DNA of 64,000 nucleotides from Erpobdella octoculata. Lineage: Eukaryota; Annelida; Clitellata; Hirudinida; Erpobdellidae. Shown piece after piece: positions 47,819 to 60,115 of the stretch. Made by a program: the position numbers and the translations under genes. The stretch is from contig OZ022247.1 of NCBI GenBank assembly GCA_963978895.1, positions 4,524,104 to 4,588,103 of the forward strand, written 5' to 3'. How positions within the stretch are numbered: position 1 is the stretch's first letter; each line of letters starts with the position of its first letter. A model generated the notes under the pieces. It saw only the letters and a list, made by a program, of their open reading frames with translations. It searched no databases and had not been told where the DNA came from.

Positions 47819-48420
47819 ACCAATGGATATTTGGACGAATGATAACATTAAGTTTGCCAACGCGCTGAAGCTTGGAAAACAAAATATTTAAACAATAATG
47901 CTGAAAAACGAGTTATGGTACTATTAAAAAACCATAATTTTATATCATGCATTATACCATGCAAATGATATAATGCATGTTTGACAAATCATAATCATAC
48001 GCTACTGTCATTTCATTTCAGCATATTGCCTTATGCAGCAGAATTGATATTCTGTCAGGTGGGCGAGGTTTTCACATGACCAAAAAGAAATAAAACCAAA
48101 AAAAACTAAAATAATACCATTAAACGCTGCAACATCAGGAAAATTATTATTTTCAGAAAAAAGTTACAAATATTCATAAACTTAATATATAATAATATAT
48201 ATCCTTTTGGCTCGAAAATTGCCAACAATCTTCATTCAGACACGAGGCTCAGAAAGATGAATGATATCTCAAACACTTCTGCAGAAGAGACGTTCAATCT
48301 TGGAAAAAAAGAGAAAAAAAAGGAACTTTTCCATCCAAAGTAAAAGCAAATGTTGTTAGAGGTGTTAGTGATACATTCGATTGGTTGGTGTCGTTCTCTC
48401 TTTCTCTTCTCTCTCTCTCT

Positions 48421-48457
<37 letters not shown>

Positions 48458-48597
48458 TATCTTTCTGTCTCCACCTCCCCCTTCTTCTCTCTCTATCTCC
48501 CCCTCTTCCAGATGTAAACGAACGAAAATATTCTTGGTTGAATGGCCGTCGAGACTGGAATGAGTAATCCAGAGAGTTGAGCGAACTTGATTAAACA

Positions 48598-48690
48598 GGT
48601 ACAGGTGTGCTAACTTCTGAAGAATCAGATGTCATGGAGTGGTCTGCCGATAAGCCATAATTGGAACCTTGAACCAGCACCGACTTGCAC
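48598..48690 (-). CDS. Possible terminal exon, about 30 codons
   Basis: After an AG on the minus strand the frame reads SVLVQGSNYGLSADHSMTSD, continues SSEVSTPVPV and stops. Composition is protein-like next to the 42-bp array. It might be the last exon of an unseen minus-strand gene, possibly that at 54.5-52.4 kb, or chance. Confidence 0.15.
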
Positions 48691-48734
48691 GTGCTGGTTT
48701 GATGCATATCTCGTTTGCATATATGCAAGTTCAC

Positions 48735-49005
48735 TGTGCTGTATGCATATTGACGTGCATGCATATAAGCAAGAGTAATATGCATAAAATATACTTGCAT
48801 GCATATAAGCAAGAGTAATATGCATAAAATATACTTGCATGCATAAAAGAAAGAGCAATATGCATAAACATACTTGCATGCATATAACCACGAGCAATAT
48901 GCATAAAACATACTTGCATGCATATAACCACGAGCAATATACATAAAACATACTTGCATGCATATAACCACGAGCAATATACATAAACATACTTGCATAC
49001 AATCA
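48735..49005. repeat. ~42-bp tandem repeat, about six copies
   Basis: Unit ATACTTGCATGCATATAACC with ACGAGCAATATGCATAAAAC. The frames on the minus strand (YMHASMFYAYCSWLYACK) are repeat by-products. Confidence 0.9.
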
Positions 49006-49649
49006 CAAGCAGTATGCAAAAAACTCACTTGCAAACACTTATACACCAGTACCATACATATACAAAACACATAAATACTACACAATACATACATACGCGC
49101 ACACAGTTTTAAAACACTTGGTGTAAATGACTATAAACTATTATGGAAAAAAATACTCGCACACACCAACACACTAAATGAACCTCACTCACTCCATCCA
49201 TGTCAGGAAAGTGTGATTACGTCAGAGATGACACGAGAATCTGCTACTCTCGCGAGCTCGTAGAGAACCGAAATTCGCCCAACGTTTCTGCGAATCGATG
49301 TTAATGCATAATTACATTGCAGACACAATTAATTATGCAAGACGTGGTGGACCAGACGTTGTTGTTGTTGTTGTTGTTCCATTTAACCGATTCGAGTGGC
49401 TGGCTAGTCAGGGAAGCAGTGCCACAGCGACTTCTAGCCGTCTGGAATGACGGCTTCTAGCCGCATGGAACGACTACGACTTATAGGTCGCATCAGACGA
49501 CGTCTGGAACGCGGCTTAGTAAAGCCTAAATCGTAGACAACCACTGAAATTTATATTTTAGAAAAAAGACAAGAGAACTGTGTCAGCTGCGACATTTGAA
49601 TGATTACCAGGTGTTGCACTCACACTGAGTACATAATAACAATAATAAT

Positions 49650-49651
49650 AA

Positions 49652-49718
<67 letters not shown>
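49650..49718. repeat. (ATT)n microsatellite
   Basis: About 65 bp of ATT. Confidence 0.95.
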
Positions 49719-49847
49719 CGGAATCTGTGAATGAGCGCGAAAGTAGGTAGTTCAAAGTTCAAAGAGTGAACAGGTAAATAAATTAAAAGCAGAACATTCA
49801 ATTTTTACAGCTGATGATGAAAATTGAAAACCATCGAGTTAGGTATG

Positions 49848-49975
49848 TATACCTGTATGTATGCCCCCACCCCCAATGTAGGGTAGGTATACTTGTATGC
49901 CCCCCCCCCCCCATGTAGGGTAGATATGCCTGTATGCCCCCCGCCCCCAATGTAGGGTATGTATACCTGTATGGA
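49848..49975. repeat. ~45-bp repeat with C runs, three copies
   Basis: GTATACCTGTATG, CCCCC runs and AATGTAGGGTAGGTAT recur three times. Confidence 0.85.
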
Positions 49976-50104
49976 AACGAACTCGATTTTTGTTTATAAT
50001 GTTGATAGCTGTAGAAATGAAACTTTTTAATTGGTGGATGGAAAGCAACATTGTGAAAGTGTTGATTTTTACGGAAAACACCAGTTCCTAACGGACGTAA
50101 GCGA

Positions 50105-50515
50105 GTGTTGTTTGGTGCGTGCAGTGTATGCAAGTGTGTGCAAGTGTGTGAAAGTGTGTGCAGTGTGTGCAAGTGTGTGCAGTGTGTGCAAGTGTGTGCA
50201 AGTGTGTGCAAGTGTGTGCAAGTGCGTGCAAGTGTGTGCAAGTGTGTGCAAGTGCGTGCAAGTGTGTGCAAGTGTATGCAAGAGTGTGCAAGTGTGTGCA
50301 AGTGCGTGCAAGTGTGTGCAAGTGCGTGCAAGTGTGTGCAAGTGTGTGCAAGTGTGTGCAAGTGTGTGCAAGTGTGTGGAAGTGCGTGCAAGTGTATGCA
50401 AGTGTGTGCAAGTGTGTGCAAGTGTGTGCAAGTGTGTGCAGTGTATGCAAGTGTGTGCAAGTGTGTGCAAGTGTGTGCAAGTGTGTGCAAGTGTGTGCAA
50501 GTGCGTGCAGTCAGG
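50105..50515. repeat. (GTGTGCAAGT)n 10-bp array
   Basis: About 40 units GTGTGCAAGT with CGTG and ATG variants and occasional 7-bp units. Many open frames on both strands, none a gene. Confidence 0.95.
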
Positions 50516-50897
50516 TGCCAGAAATTATAGTTATAGATTACAGTAACATTGTTGTATTTTAGAATAACTTTTGAAATAATATCTCCAATATCTCAATAAT
50601 AATATTAAAATTAGATATGTAATTAAATTATATGTATATATTGCATGTATATACTGCGTAAATTTATTTCATCCATAAATTTCATCACTATTATTATATT
50701 TTATTATTATATCGAAAAAATAAATATATAGTTCAGCGAAAGTTTTTCTTTTAAAACTCGAGTCTTCGACAATGGCTCGCCAATCAGCAGACCAGGTGAG
50801 ATAGCCAGCTAGCTACGACTAAATGTTTAGCGTTTAAAAACAACTCATTAAACAAGCTTAGTACAATGTAGTTAGTACATATAAAGGAATGTGCTCA

Positions 50898-50917
50898 CCC
50901 TCCCTCCCTCCCTCCCT

Positions 50918-50957
<40 letters not shown>
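50898..50957. repeat. (CCCT)n/(CT)n microsatellite
   Basis: CCCT units then CT dinucleotides. Confidence 0.95.
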
Positions 50958-50959
<2 letters not shown>

Positions 50960-51039
50960 TGTAGCTCGTGCTGAGGACAACTGTACGAAACTGTGTAGTA
51001 GTGTAGTGTAATGTAGTGTAGTAGTAGTAGTAGTACTTA

Positions 51040-51092
51040 CTACCAGCCAGTGCTCTACGAGACGTGTCGAACTCGTGTGGCCTGCGTGAGTA
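51040..51092 (-). CDS. Possible last exon of the Cys-pair gene
   Basis: The minus strand has a good acceptor (catgttgtactcacgcag). If joined in phase 0 to the 52392 donor, the exon would add ATRVRHVS and a TAG. The alternative is that the upstream ORF simply reads through to its own stop at 52350. Weak, based on splice site and phase only. Confidence 0.2.
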
Positions 51093-51189
51093 CAACATGA
51101 GAAAGAACATCTGTGTCGTTGGCGGGCAATCGTGTGCGTCGATTCGAGGAGAAAGAGAACAAGATAGAAAGAAAGTAATGAGGACAGAG

Positions 51190-51480
51190 AATGAATGAAT
51201 GAATGAATGAATGAATGAATGAATGAATGAATGAATGAATGAATGAATGAATGAATGAATGAATGAATGAATGAATGAATGAATGAATGAATGAATGAAT
51301 GAATGAATGAATGAATGAATGAATGAATGAATGAATGAATGAATGAATGAATGAATGAATGAATGAATGAATGAATGAATGAATGAATGAATGAATGAAT
51401 GAATGAATGAATGAATGAATGAATGAATGAATGAATGGAGCGAACGAACGAACGAACGAATGGAATGAATGAATGAATAA
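51190..51480. repeat. (GAAT)n microsatellite
   Basis: About 250 bp of GAAT, then (CGAA)n and more GAAT units. Confidence 0.97.
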
Positions 51481-51835
51481 ATGAGCGAGCGAACGAACGA
51501 ATGGGAGACCAATCACCTGTTCTAATTTAATAACAGCACCGGTGTTCTCTCTTACAATACACGTGTCCCATAAAACGACAGGTGAAGCAACCAGTTAACC
51601 TGCCTAACACGACAACGCCTCGATTAGACAGGTAACGCACTTACTATTATTATTATTATGACTACAAGCTACATCTCGTTCTGACGCACTGCTAAAGAAG
51701 TTGTATTGAAAAGGCAGAGCACTCTCCAAAACCATTATGCTCTTTTATTAAATTATAGATTCCATCGAAATAGCATCTTACGATAGGACCATATGGTTCG
51801 GTATTACTTGCTGTATGGTCTATCACTCACACATG

Positions 51836-51976
<141 letters not shown>

Positions 51977-52391
51977 GTATACGCTGTGTGTGTAGGGGTA
52001 CAAATTAATTCAAATGTTAATAAATTTGTGGATATAATGTACACACAAACTTAAGTAGGGCAGCTCTAGATAAATGGTGGAAACATGATACAATCAATTC
52101 AAGTGTGAAAATGTAGTCATTTCAGTCCCAGACATTTCAATAAACTGTAGAAGATCAGAGATGCCAATGTAATTTATGCTCCAGGAGTCTGAATTAATAC
52201 AGTTTAAAATCATCTATGCCTACCATACAGCATTACTCAGTTAAAAATGCATTATAACTGTTTTTAAGTGCAGTTAGAGTGCTAGCAATACAGTATCTGT
52301 CAATAATCTGATCTCACCTAGATAAAATGAAAATTTATTAGATTTTTGCTTAAATAAATTTCATGAAAAAATCTTTAATGTAAATTCTCAC

Positions 52392-54467
52392 CTGGTCAAC
52401 GACTTCTTCTTTACAACTTTCACTTTTTTTGAACTTTTTACTTTCTCGACTTTTTCCTTCCGGCGACGACGAAGTTTTCCTCTTACGATCCCGGGCGGCA
52501 TCTGCTCGAACCGGATTGCACGACCCGCAGACGACTATCTCCTTCAGACCGAGCTTCAGAAGATTTTCTAACTTCTCCGATCGAAATTCCGAGACGTTCT
52601 CAGCGTCCGTACACTTCAGCGAGACGTAATCGCAACCATTTCCCAACTGCTTTTTCGAGCAACGAAAACAAGCGGGACGTCCAGACGGGTCCGGAAAACC
52701 GTTCGGAATTTCTTTCTTGTCGAACATCGATGGAACATTCTGCGAGACGACGGAACAAACTAAATATTCGAAGCAAGACTGACAGAAGCGAACGTTTCGA
52801 TCAATTGGAGGCTTGCCGAGTGAGACTGCCGACGGTGGAGGAGAGGAACCACGCGAACTGTTCGTAGAATTCAGTAAACTCAAAATAAGAACGGTTTTCT
52901 CTCCGGAGCCCATCAACTCTCCGTCTTTCAACGCGTTCCGACAGAGATAACACGACTTGCGACCGGGAGATAGTTTCTCTTGTAGATCGGCACCGTTCTT
53001 GCTCGGATACGTCATCGAAGAGTGTTCCACGAGCTTGTGGAAGTTATTGTTTTTAAGTAATCTCTGAAGAAGAGAACCGATCAGCTCCGTGGAGTTCGTC
53101 AAACTTTCCGACAGAAGCGACCTGCCGAACGTCGACCCGTTCTCGTTCGGGTAGCATCCGGTTTTGGCGAGGCTAGCTCCGTTGACATGCAGCCCGTTCG
53201 TTAGTCCAAGACCTTTTTCCAGGACCTGCTTCTCCAGTAAAAACAGCTGCAAACACTTAATGCAGCAGCACGCCATCCCCGACGTCCGGTCGCTTGTTCT
53301 AAATTCTACCAGCTTTTTACACAGAGGCAGCAGATTGAGCAGATGGGCGGAGCCGAGCGACTGGAACTTCTGAACGATGTCGACGGCAGAGTCATTGATT
53401 CTTTGTAGCGTTTCAATCGTAGCCGGTTGAGAGCAGAAAAAACACTGCAAAGCACCGAGATTGTTCGAATCCGAAACGATTGCACCGCAAGAGTTTCTGG
53501 CAGAGAGATTTTCTGAATTGGAAGAGGAGGCATTTTCCAGTAAATTATCGCTCGCGACTCTTTTATTCAAGAGCGATTCAAAGTCGTATTTTCGATGCTC
53601 CACGGAAATTTGTCTCGTTTCGAAAACTCGCCATTGGCGAAACAGACCTTTACGACAGTCGCAGCAAACTTCGACCAAACCCGATTTCGTCATTTCCTTC
53701 GCTCCTTCCGGTTTGGCGAGTGATCCGACGGACGGAAAGTAAGGTTCGTCGTCGGCACTGTGGACGCAGGAGAGAAATCTCAACTTCTGAGGACTGCAGA
53801 ATTTCCCTTTACAGACGTAACAAACAAATTTGTACACAGAATGTCCTGAACTTTGCCTACTTCTTGTCTTTTTTTCTGCAGTTTGAGAATTTCTGACTTG
53901 AGCGTTAGACGACTTCGAACAGACTTTAGCACCGGACTTACTGGCGAGCGGCAGTTTTCGAGGCGAGGTCGACAAATCTAAGGCGCCGTGACTGTTGTCG
54001 TAATGCCTGGAGTCTTCGCAGCTGCTGTACGTGTCGTCGGAGTCGTTGTGCAAGCCGGGCGAAGAAGCGTCGGTGGTTTTTCGTTTGAATTTGTTGCACG
54101 CCTGCTCCGGGAGTTCGTCCGTCGAGCAAGGGAAGCCGCTGTTGGTTCCGATGAACTGGGCGACGTATTCGCCTTGAACGTTCATCTCGGCACCTGTGAA
54201 AGCCTGATCATCGAGTCTTTTCATCCAGAATAGTCGCTCGACCATCGGAGTCTTGTGTCGTTCGTAAGATTTCCATTGCTCCGTCAGGAAGGCTTTGCAG
54301 ATGATGCAACAGGACACTAACCCATCAGAATCAGGAAGTTTGGCTCCAATCGGAGGGGAATGATTTGTTAGAAATGTAAAATAAGCTCCTTTATTTTGAG
54401 GTTTCGTGTGCAAAACGCTCCCGGCACCGGCAACTCCACAGACAAAACAAACGGGATGATTCGTCAT
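52392..54467 (-). CDS. Cys-pair (zinc-binding-like) nuclear protein with ALDLS motif
   Basis: One long exon of 692 codons from ATG to a donor (GAC CAG/gtgaga); if unspliced, 13 more residues lead to TAA at 52350. Degenerate modules recur, each with paired Cys: residues 7-10 (CFVC) with 54-57 (CIIC) and QWKSYERHKTP; CYVC with CCDC and QWRVFE; CFFC with CIKC; CYLC with CQSC; CFRC with CGSC. The first two share the order CxxC, YFxxL/V, GAK, CxxC, QWxxxE, as in repeated zinc-binding modules. ALDLS (162-166) fits the PxDLS-type CtBP-binding motif. The C-terminus is basic (RDRKRKTSS, ESKKFKKSE), a likely nuclear signal. I infer a transcriptional co-regulator; I do not recognise an orthologue. Confidence 0.8.
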
Positions 54468-56177
54468 TATTTATTTTTAATAATTATTATTAATTAGTAC
54501 TATTATTCAACTCTTGATTAAATAAAACTTTTGTTTAATAAACCTAAAAACTGATCGCGCTTCAAGTGTGGTCTCTCCACCTGCACGTCCAATGCGGGTA
54601 TCATGACTGAATTAATGCATCCGATCAGCTGACCGTACTTTTATACTACCAGCTCGCTCTTACTTCAAGAGGGGCGTGCTTCATTATTCATTATGTACGT
54701 GCGTGAACTTTATTTACCGGAGCACAAGTGCGTGAATGAACGACAAGAAAGAAAAGTGAACTGTTGTTTATATTAATGACTGGGTATAAAGCTTTATTAG
54801 CTTGGTTTGTTGACAAACTCTATAATCCTACCTATTTTCCCCTCAGTTGGCCATTGAACAATCTTCTCTGTATGGGAGTAGAAACCGTAGGAACGAGTTT
54901 CCCCAATAATTTGATTGGGACTTTGTTGCTCCTGATTTGTGAAGAAAAAAATGCCAACTTTTAACTTCCTGTCATAGACTTTTTTGGAAAAAAAGTTGCA
55001 AATGTTTCAACCCTCCCCTTCTGCGTTCAACTGTCCCCGGTCAACTCTTTTTGAAGAAACAGTTATCAACTTTTTACCCGCTCCCCGGTCAATTATTTTA
55101 AGCCTAATGATTTGATCCCATCATTCAAACCGTATCGTCTACCCGTCTAAGAGTCATTGTTACATTTTATTGAAACCAGTTTAGAGTTTACGCATCACAC
55201 CACACAGCATTACCTCTGCCATTTCCCAGAACAAAAGTCCTATTAAAACTCGCATTAAATCTTCACAATTCATTCATTTTAAAAACTTTCTCTTATGAAT
55301 TACAACTTAACTAATAAGCAGAACTGAACCAGCACGTACCCCATAAATTGGGGGGGGGGGACAGCGCTTTAAAGGGTTCCATCAATCACTTTTGGACTTT
55401 TAGAAGAACTTTCTGAATATGAGATATGACTCTCAATTAAATTTTTAAAACATTAACAGTTTTGCATTATATATTATCAGATTTAATAACCGAATATGTC
55501 GTACACACCCAACGGGATATCTTCCATAGTGTACACAAACCTTTTAAATGTGTAGTAGTATATATCTCACTTCTTAATAGTAAATTATAGTAATTAAACA
55601 ATTAATGAGAATAAAAAAACTTCAAAAAAAAGTATGGCTTAATCTTTTTCATGTTAACAAAACTAAATAAAGCCACACTGAACTCCAGTCATGATTATAA
55701 TCCCGGGAGAAATTCCTTCCGAATGCAACCAAAGACAGAAACAAGCTCAACAAGCAACACTAACATATTTATTGCAATCGAGATATCCATGAGGACAAAT
55801 CAACGTTGGTTCAATAATAGAAATACACCCGAAAGATGAATCAACACTAACAAAAAAATTATGATGAAATAGTGCAAGTTGGAGAGACGTTTCGATTAAT
55901 ATTTGAAAGAACTAGTGGAAAGGCCATCAAACAAACGAGTCGAGAGAAGAAGATAAAAACTAGGTTAACAAAGCTTATAATGGTTACTACGGTTACTACT
56001 GTGCGCACCTGTCTGGTATTATTAATATTCCGTACAATTATTATTATTATACTGACATGCTAAATGGTTAATCAAAAGCATAGTAATATAATATTATGGC
56101 TAAAGAGAGAGAGAGAGATGAGACATCTTCCATGGCAAAAAAGCTTGCATGAGCAAAACCAGGCCAAAGATCGCAGT
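54468..56177. other. Intergenic, no gene seen
   Basis: Contains the presumed promoter of the Cys-pair gene on the right side of 54467 and otherwise AT-rich DNA. Short ORFs at 54764, 55651, 55872 and 56064 lack domain similarity and splice context. Confidence 0.5.
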
Positions 56178-59100
56178 TTATTTCCACCTGTTGTTTTCGT
56201 AGTCCCACTTGGAACTCATTCCGAAAATAGGACCGGCCTTCTGCCTCACCATGTTTTCTAATTGCTTGTGCTGCCACTCTTTGGTTATTGTGTGAGGCAA
56301 CTCGAGAACTGAAAATACAATTAAACCTTAATTAAATGAAAAACACTTCTACTTTTCTTTTATATCAGAAAACTCTAAAAAGCGCACACAAGATGGTAAA
56401 AGATAATGTTTTGATAAAATTATAACGTGCCATTTTTAATCAACCAACTTCAAGACAACCACTATATAGGTAGTCGTAATCAGTGACTCGATCACATTAT
56501 CTCAAAAGAAACTCAGGTGGGTGCTGGCAGTAAGGCAATCGCTTGTAGACCTCAAACTCGATGAATCAAATTCTGCCGGCGCCAAAGTCTGCAAGGGATG
56601 TTGGTAGGTGCCTATAAAGGGTTGCCGCTTCCTGCTGTTCTTTGAAATCAGCCCACGAGTGAGTAAGGTAAGATATAAGTGACCTGTGGCTTAGAGGTCT
56701 TATGTACCAGAGCCAAGTTGAACAAGTCAAACTTCAATTCATTTTATTATCACAAGTTGATGAAAGACTGATCCGATCCGGGCCGTAACTTCTTGCCATC
56801 GGAAGTTAAGCAATTTTTGGGTTTTTCCTGCAGCAAAAACTTGGACTTAGGCTTAGCAGTCTAAAGCATACTGCTGTACTACTGCACCTCATAATGTAAT
56901 ATAATTCACATTTATATAGCATTTCTTTATAGCATGCCAAATAAATGATTACAACTAAAAAAAATGGAACTGCTAAATTGCTTTTTATACTTGTCTCATA
57001 CAAAATAAAAGCATCAGAATGAATATAAGTAGAAACAGTCAAATGAGATTCACAAACAGACCGTATGTCTTGAGAAGATAGTTGACCCACATGGTCAGGG
57101 TGAACATACCCAGGACCCCTGACACGACGATCTTCCACCTGCCCGTTGGAGCCATCTGTTCAGCATAGGTGCGACAGAAGCTGGACCTGTACACTACGAA
57201 ATGAAAAAATAAAATTTAAAACTAATCAAAATATAATTGATATAAAACCTGCTGTGATAAATAGAAACAACTAGAGACCTCCAGCAAATGAAAAAAACTT
57301 TAATCAACGTTAAGTGGTTTATAGTTGTAAACAAATTGTTTCTGTTCTCTTACTGAACTCAAAATGTGCTCAAAATTTACGACAGCAACCATTTTAATGT
57401 CTGCCAGAAGAAATACATTACTATTATACTCATTAACATTCAAAAATACATTACTATTACATTAATTACCATTTAAAAATATATTACTATTACATTAATT
57501 AAAATTCAAAAATACATACATTACTATTATATTAATTAACATTAATTATACATCTTTAGTCTAATAAGTAATTTTTGCATCATCAGAAACTAATTTGAAT
57601 ATAAATACAAAAAGTTAACATAAAATAATTAAATAATGAAAGAATATAAAAGCACACCAAAAAGCAGTAAAACACATTCCTATCAAAATTCTTCACTCGC
57701 ACTAAGTAAATTGGTTCAATAATACAACTTTTATTTTTCATGTTTCATTTTTTTAATTTAAATAAAGAAAATTTTTTTACTTTTTCAATTACTTTTACTT
57801 GACGATCTTTCAATTTGTTTACATTGTACATTATTTTATTAATAGCCATTTCTTGTGCCAGCTTATTTTAAAATCCGTCCAAGTAAACCCATTGAATCTG
57901 TTATTATTAATACTCATATAATTCTGATAATGCATAGCTTCACGATGAAATTTAAAAGTGAAAAGAAATAATTTTTTTGGTGCATATAATTTGAACCTGT
58001 TGCTAGAGGTACTTTTTATGTTTAGAAGCTAAAAAAACAGTTGAATTTAGATAAGGTTGAGAATAAAATGATTTTCATTTTCGAGCATTCGCAGGTGTGA
58101 TAATTGATTTCATGGTTACGAGTTACGGAATCAGAAAACCCCGAGTAATTTTTAGATGGCTAAATAAATAGATGAAATGAAAACTTAAAATAACTATAAA
58201 AATCAACCAATATTCAGATGGCTAAAGAACTGGGTGCTGTACTGAATTACAGTATCAAAAATAGAAGTTAAACTAAGACAGAAATAAAGCAGATATATGT
58301 GTCCTTCATTTCCAGTGGTTCTTGTAAACTAACGTACTCGTGAAATTACTGAAAAATGGCTTACTAACCGGGATGAAAAATAAAGCCATAGATAGATTAG
58401 ACATGTAGTCAGTATTGAAGATGTAGCTATCAGAAAGATTTTCAATAGCTTGTTTGAGAATATATTTTTTAAAACGAATTAAGCAGACAGAAATAAAGTG
58501 AAATTATGAAAATGATAGAAAAACATAATAATAATAATAATAATAAGTGCTTCAAAAAGAGTATGTTCAGAAGTTTTAAAACAAAAAGTTATATAATTCC
58601 ATTATTATGATAAACATTTCTTTTTCATTTTACTCTAATTTATTTCATAATACTATGTGATTTTAGTTCTGTGTGCATTAATCATACTTGTGTTTACATT
58701 GTGAATGTTAAAAACGACAGACTTCACCGGATTACCACCCTCTTAAAAGACATATTGCTCATTTTCAAAGTAAGTCAATACACAGAGCACCAATAACTGT
58801 TATTTGGAAGCAAATTGCCTTTGGAAAGAGATGTTTTTTCAGGAGCTGTTTGAAATGTCAGTCAGTTCAAGGACATGGTTGGTGGTGGTATTGAATTTTA
58901 TACAGATAGAGAGCAATCTATTGGTGAGTTTTGGGGTATTAATTGGCCAGACGGTATCACTTTTGTGTTTTCTGCACTAACTAATTTCTGACGCCAAAAA
59001 GTCATTAAACTAAATTAAGATCATCACAAAATTATAGTTACCAACCAATAACTGATCACATTACCCACCAAATAATAAAATGTTAAATGTAACGAATAGC

Positions 59101-59609
59101 TTTGCATGAGAGCCTCAAAATATCTCGGTATATTTGGTAATCATTTACTTTGACGAGTTTGGACTACGAACCTACAGTAGTCCTGTTGCGAACCTTTCAC
59201 TAACCAACTCAGCCCGTCAAAGTAAATGATTACCCAATTTTTATAACAAAAACTAACAAGCTTTCTTCTCCTGCAAAGTGAGATCTTTCCAATCACCCTT
59301 CTCTTTTTCTCTGAGAGCCAAAATTTCCTTAGTATCCTCCTTGAAGCGAACAGCAGGAGCAGGAAAGATGGGTATGTCAATGTAGTTTGGAATGCCATTG
59401 TGACCCCATCCTACAATTTCTCTGTTGCCTGAAAAAGTATTATTTTACTTGAAATAGACTATTGAAGATTTTTACTTTGAAGTGTTTATTGATTATCAAA
59501 TCTCACCGATTTTAGGATGAAGTGAAGCAGTGGAGGCAACTGCGTGTTCTCCTCTACATGCCTGCACTAAAGTCGACTTTGATATTGCTAACAATTTCTT
59601 CGAGGCCAT
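56178..59609 (-). CDS. COX4: Cytochrome c oxidase subunit 4, complete
   Basis: Nuclear-encoded inner-membrane subunit of respiratory complex IV. Four coding exons: 59609-59507, 59428-59258, 57193-57062 and 56308-56178; all junctions phase 1; 178 aa. The N-terminus (MASKKLLAISKSTL) is basic and amphipathic, as for a mitochondrial presequence. Family landmarks are GWGHNGIPNYIDIPIFPAP, LREKEKGDWKDLTLQEKKAL, YRSSFCRTYAEQ, GRWKIVVSGVLGMF opening the single transmembrane helix (to about WVNYLLKTY), then LPHTITKEW and GMSSKWDYENNRWK before TAA. Length is usual for the precursor. The start codon is the first base of its exon (attttag/ATG), with a 5' UTR exon ending at 59787 (donor ACGGG/gtaagt). Divergent neighbour of MVD. 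Confidence 0.95.
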
Positions 59610-59786
59610 CTAAAATATCACAAAATTCTCAGATTTTAAAACGGAACAAGATTGACATTGGGAAAAACCTATTATCGTTCGTAGTACAACACAACTGATT
59701 CGCAAGTCGAATTCAACAAAAACCTACAATCTTGTAAGAAATATGAACAAACTCGGACAGAGAAAAACTTCAATATCTTAACTTAC

Positions 59787-60115
59787 CCCGTTAATAATAT
59801 CGCTACAACCCAGGAAGACCACAAGGTTACTACCAGAACGTAGCAGAGGTTAGCGTTGCTGTTATTGATATCAAAGGAGGCTGCTAGCGAAAAAAGTTTA
59901 AAATTATTAAATACTTTTTTTTAATTTTTAAATAAAATATTAGTTTTTAATTTTTAAAACTTGGTAAATTTTATAAAAAAAAATCTTATTTCTATTTATA
60001 GCGCTCCATACATAAAAAAGTAATACAGAAATCATATGGTCGGAGCTCGCACTTTGAAATTTTGGGTGAATTTTACACTGACGTTTGCGAAGAACATTTT
60101 CGGTTTGCTGCAATC
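59787..60115. promoter_or_regulatory. Divergent COX4/MVD promoter region
   Basis: COX4's untranslated first exon (minus, ending 59787) and MVD's start codon (plus, 60116) are about 330 bp apart, so both transcription starts must fall within this stretch. No TATA box is obvious at either end; motif content was not scored. The head-to-head arrangement predicts a shared promoter. Confidence 0.5.

Noticed and set aside
49798..50562. Several 130- to 230-codon ORFs in the GTGTGCAAGT array
   Set aside because: Ten-base repeat without stops on either strand; no non-repeat domain attached.
53164..54233. Plus- and minus-strand ORFs inside the Cys-pair gene
   Set aside because: Shadows of the 692-codon minus exon in other frames.
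55651..56261. Short plus-strand ORFs before COX4
   Set aside because: No domain similarity, no splice sites in phase, partly opposite the COX4 last exon.
56760..56825. 5S rRNA-like words (ATCGGAAGTTAAGCAA)
   Set aside because: Only about 20 bases resemble the 5S internal region; the rest of a 5S gene is absent, so it is chance or a decayed SINE fragment in the COX4 intron.
57062..57138. Minus ORF MEDRRVRGPGYVHPDH
   Set aside because: Wrong frame of COX4 exon 3; the correct frame gives GRWKIVVSGVLGMF.
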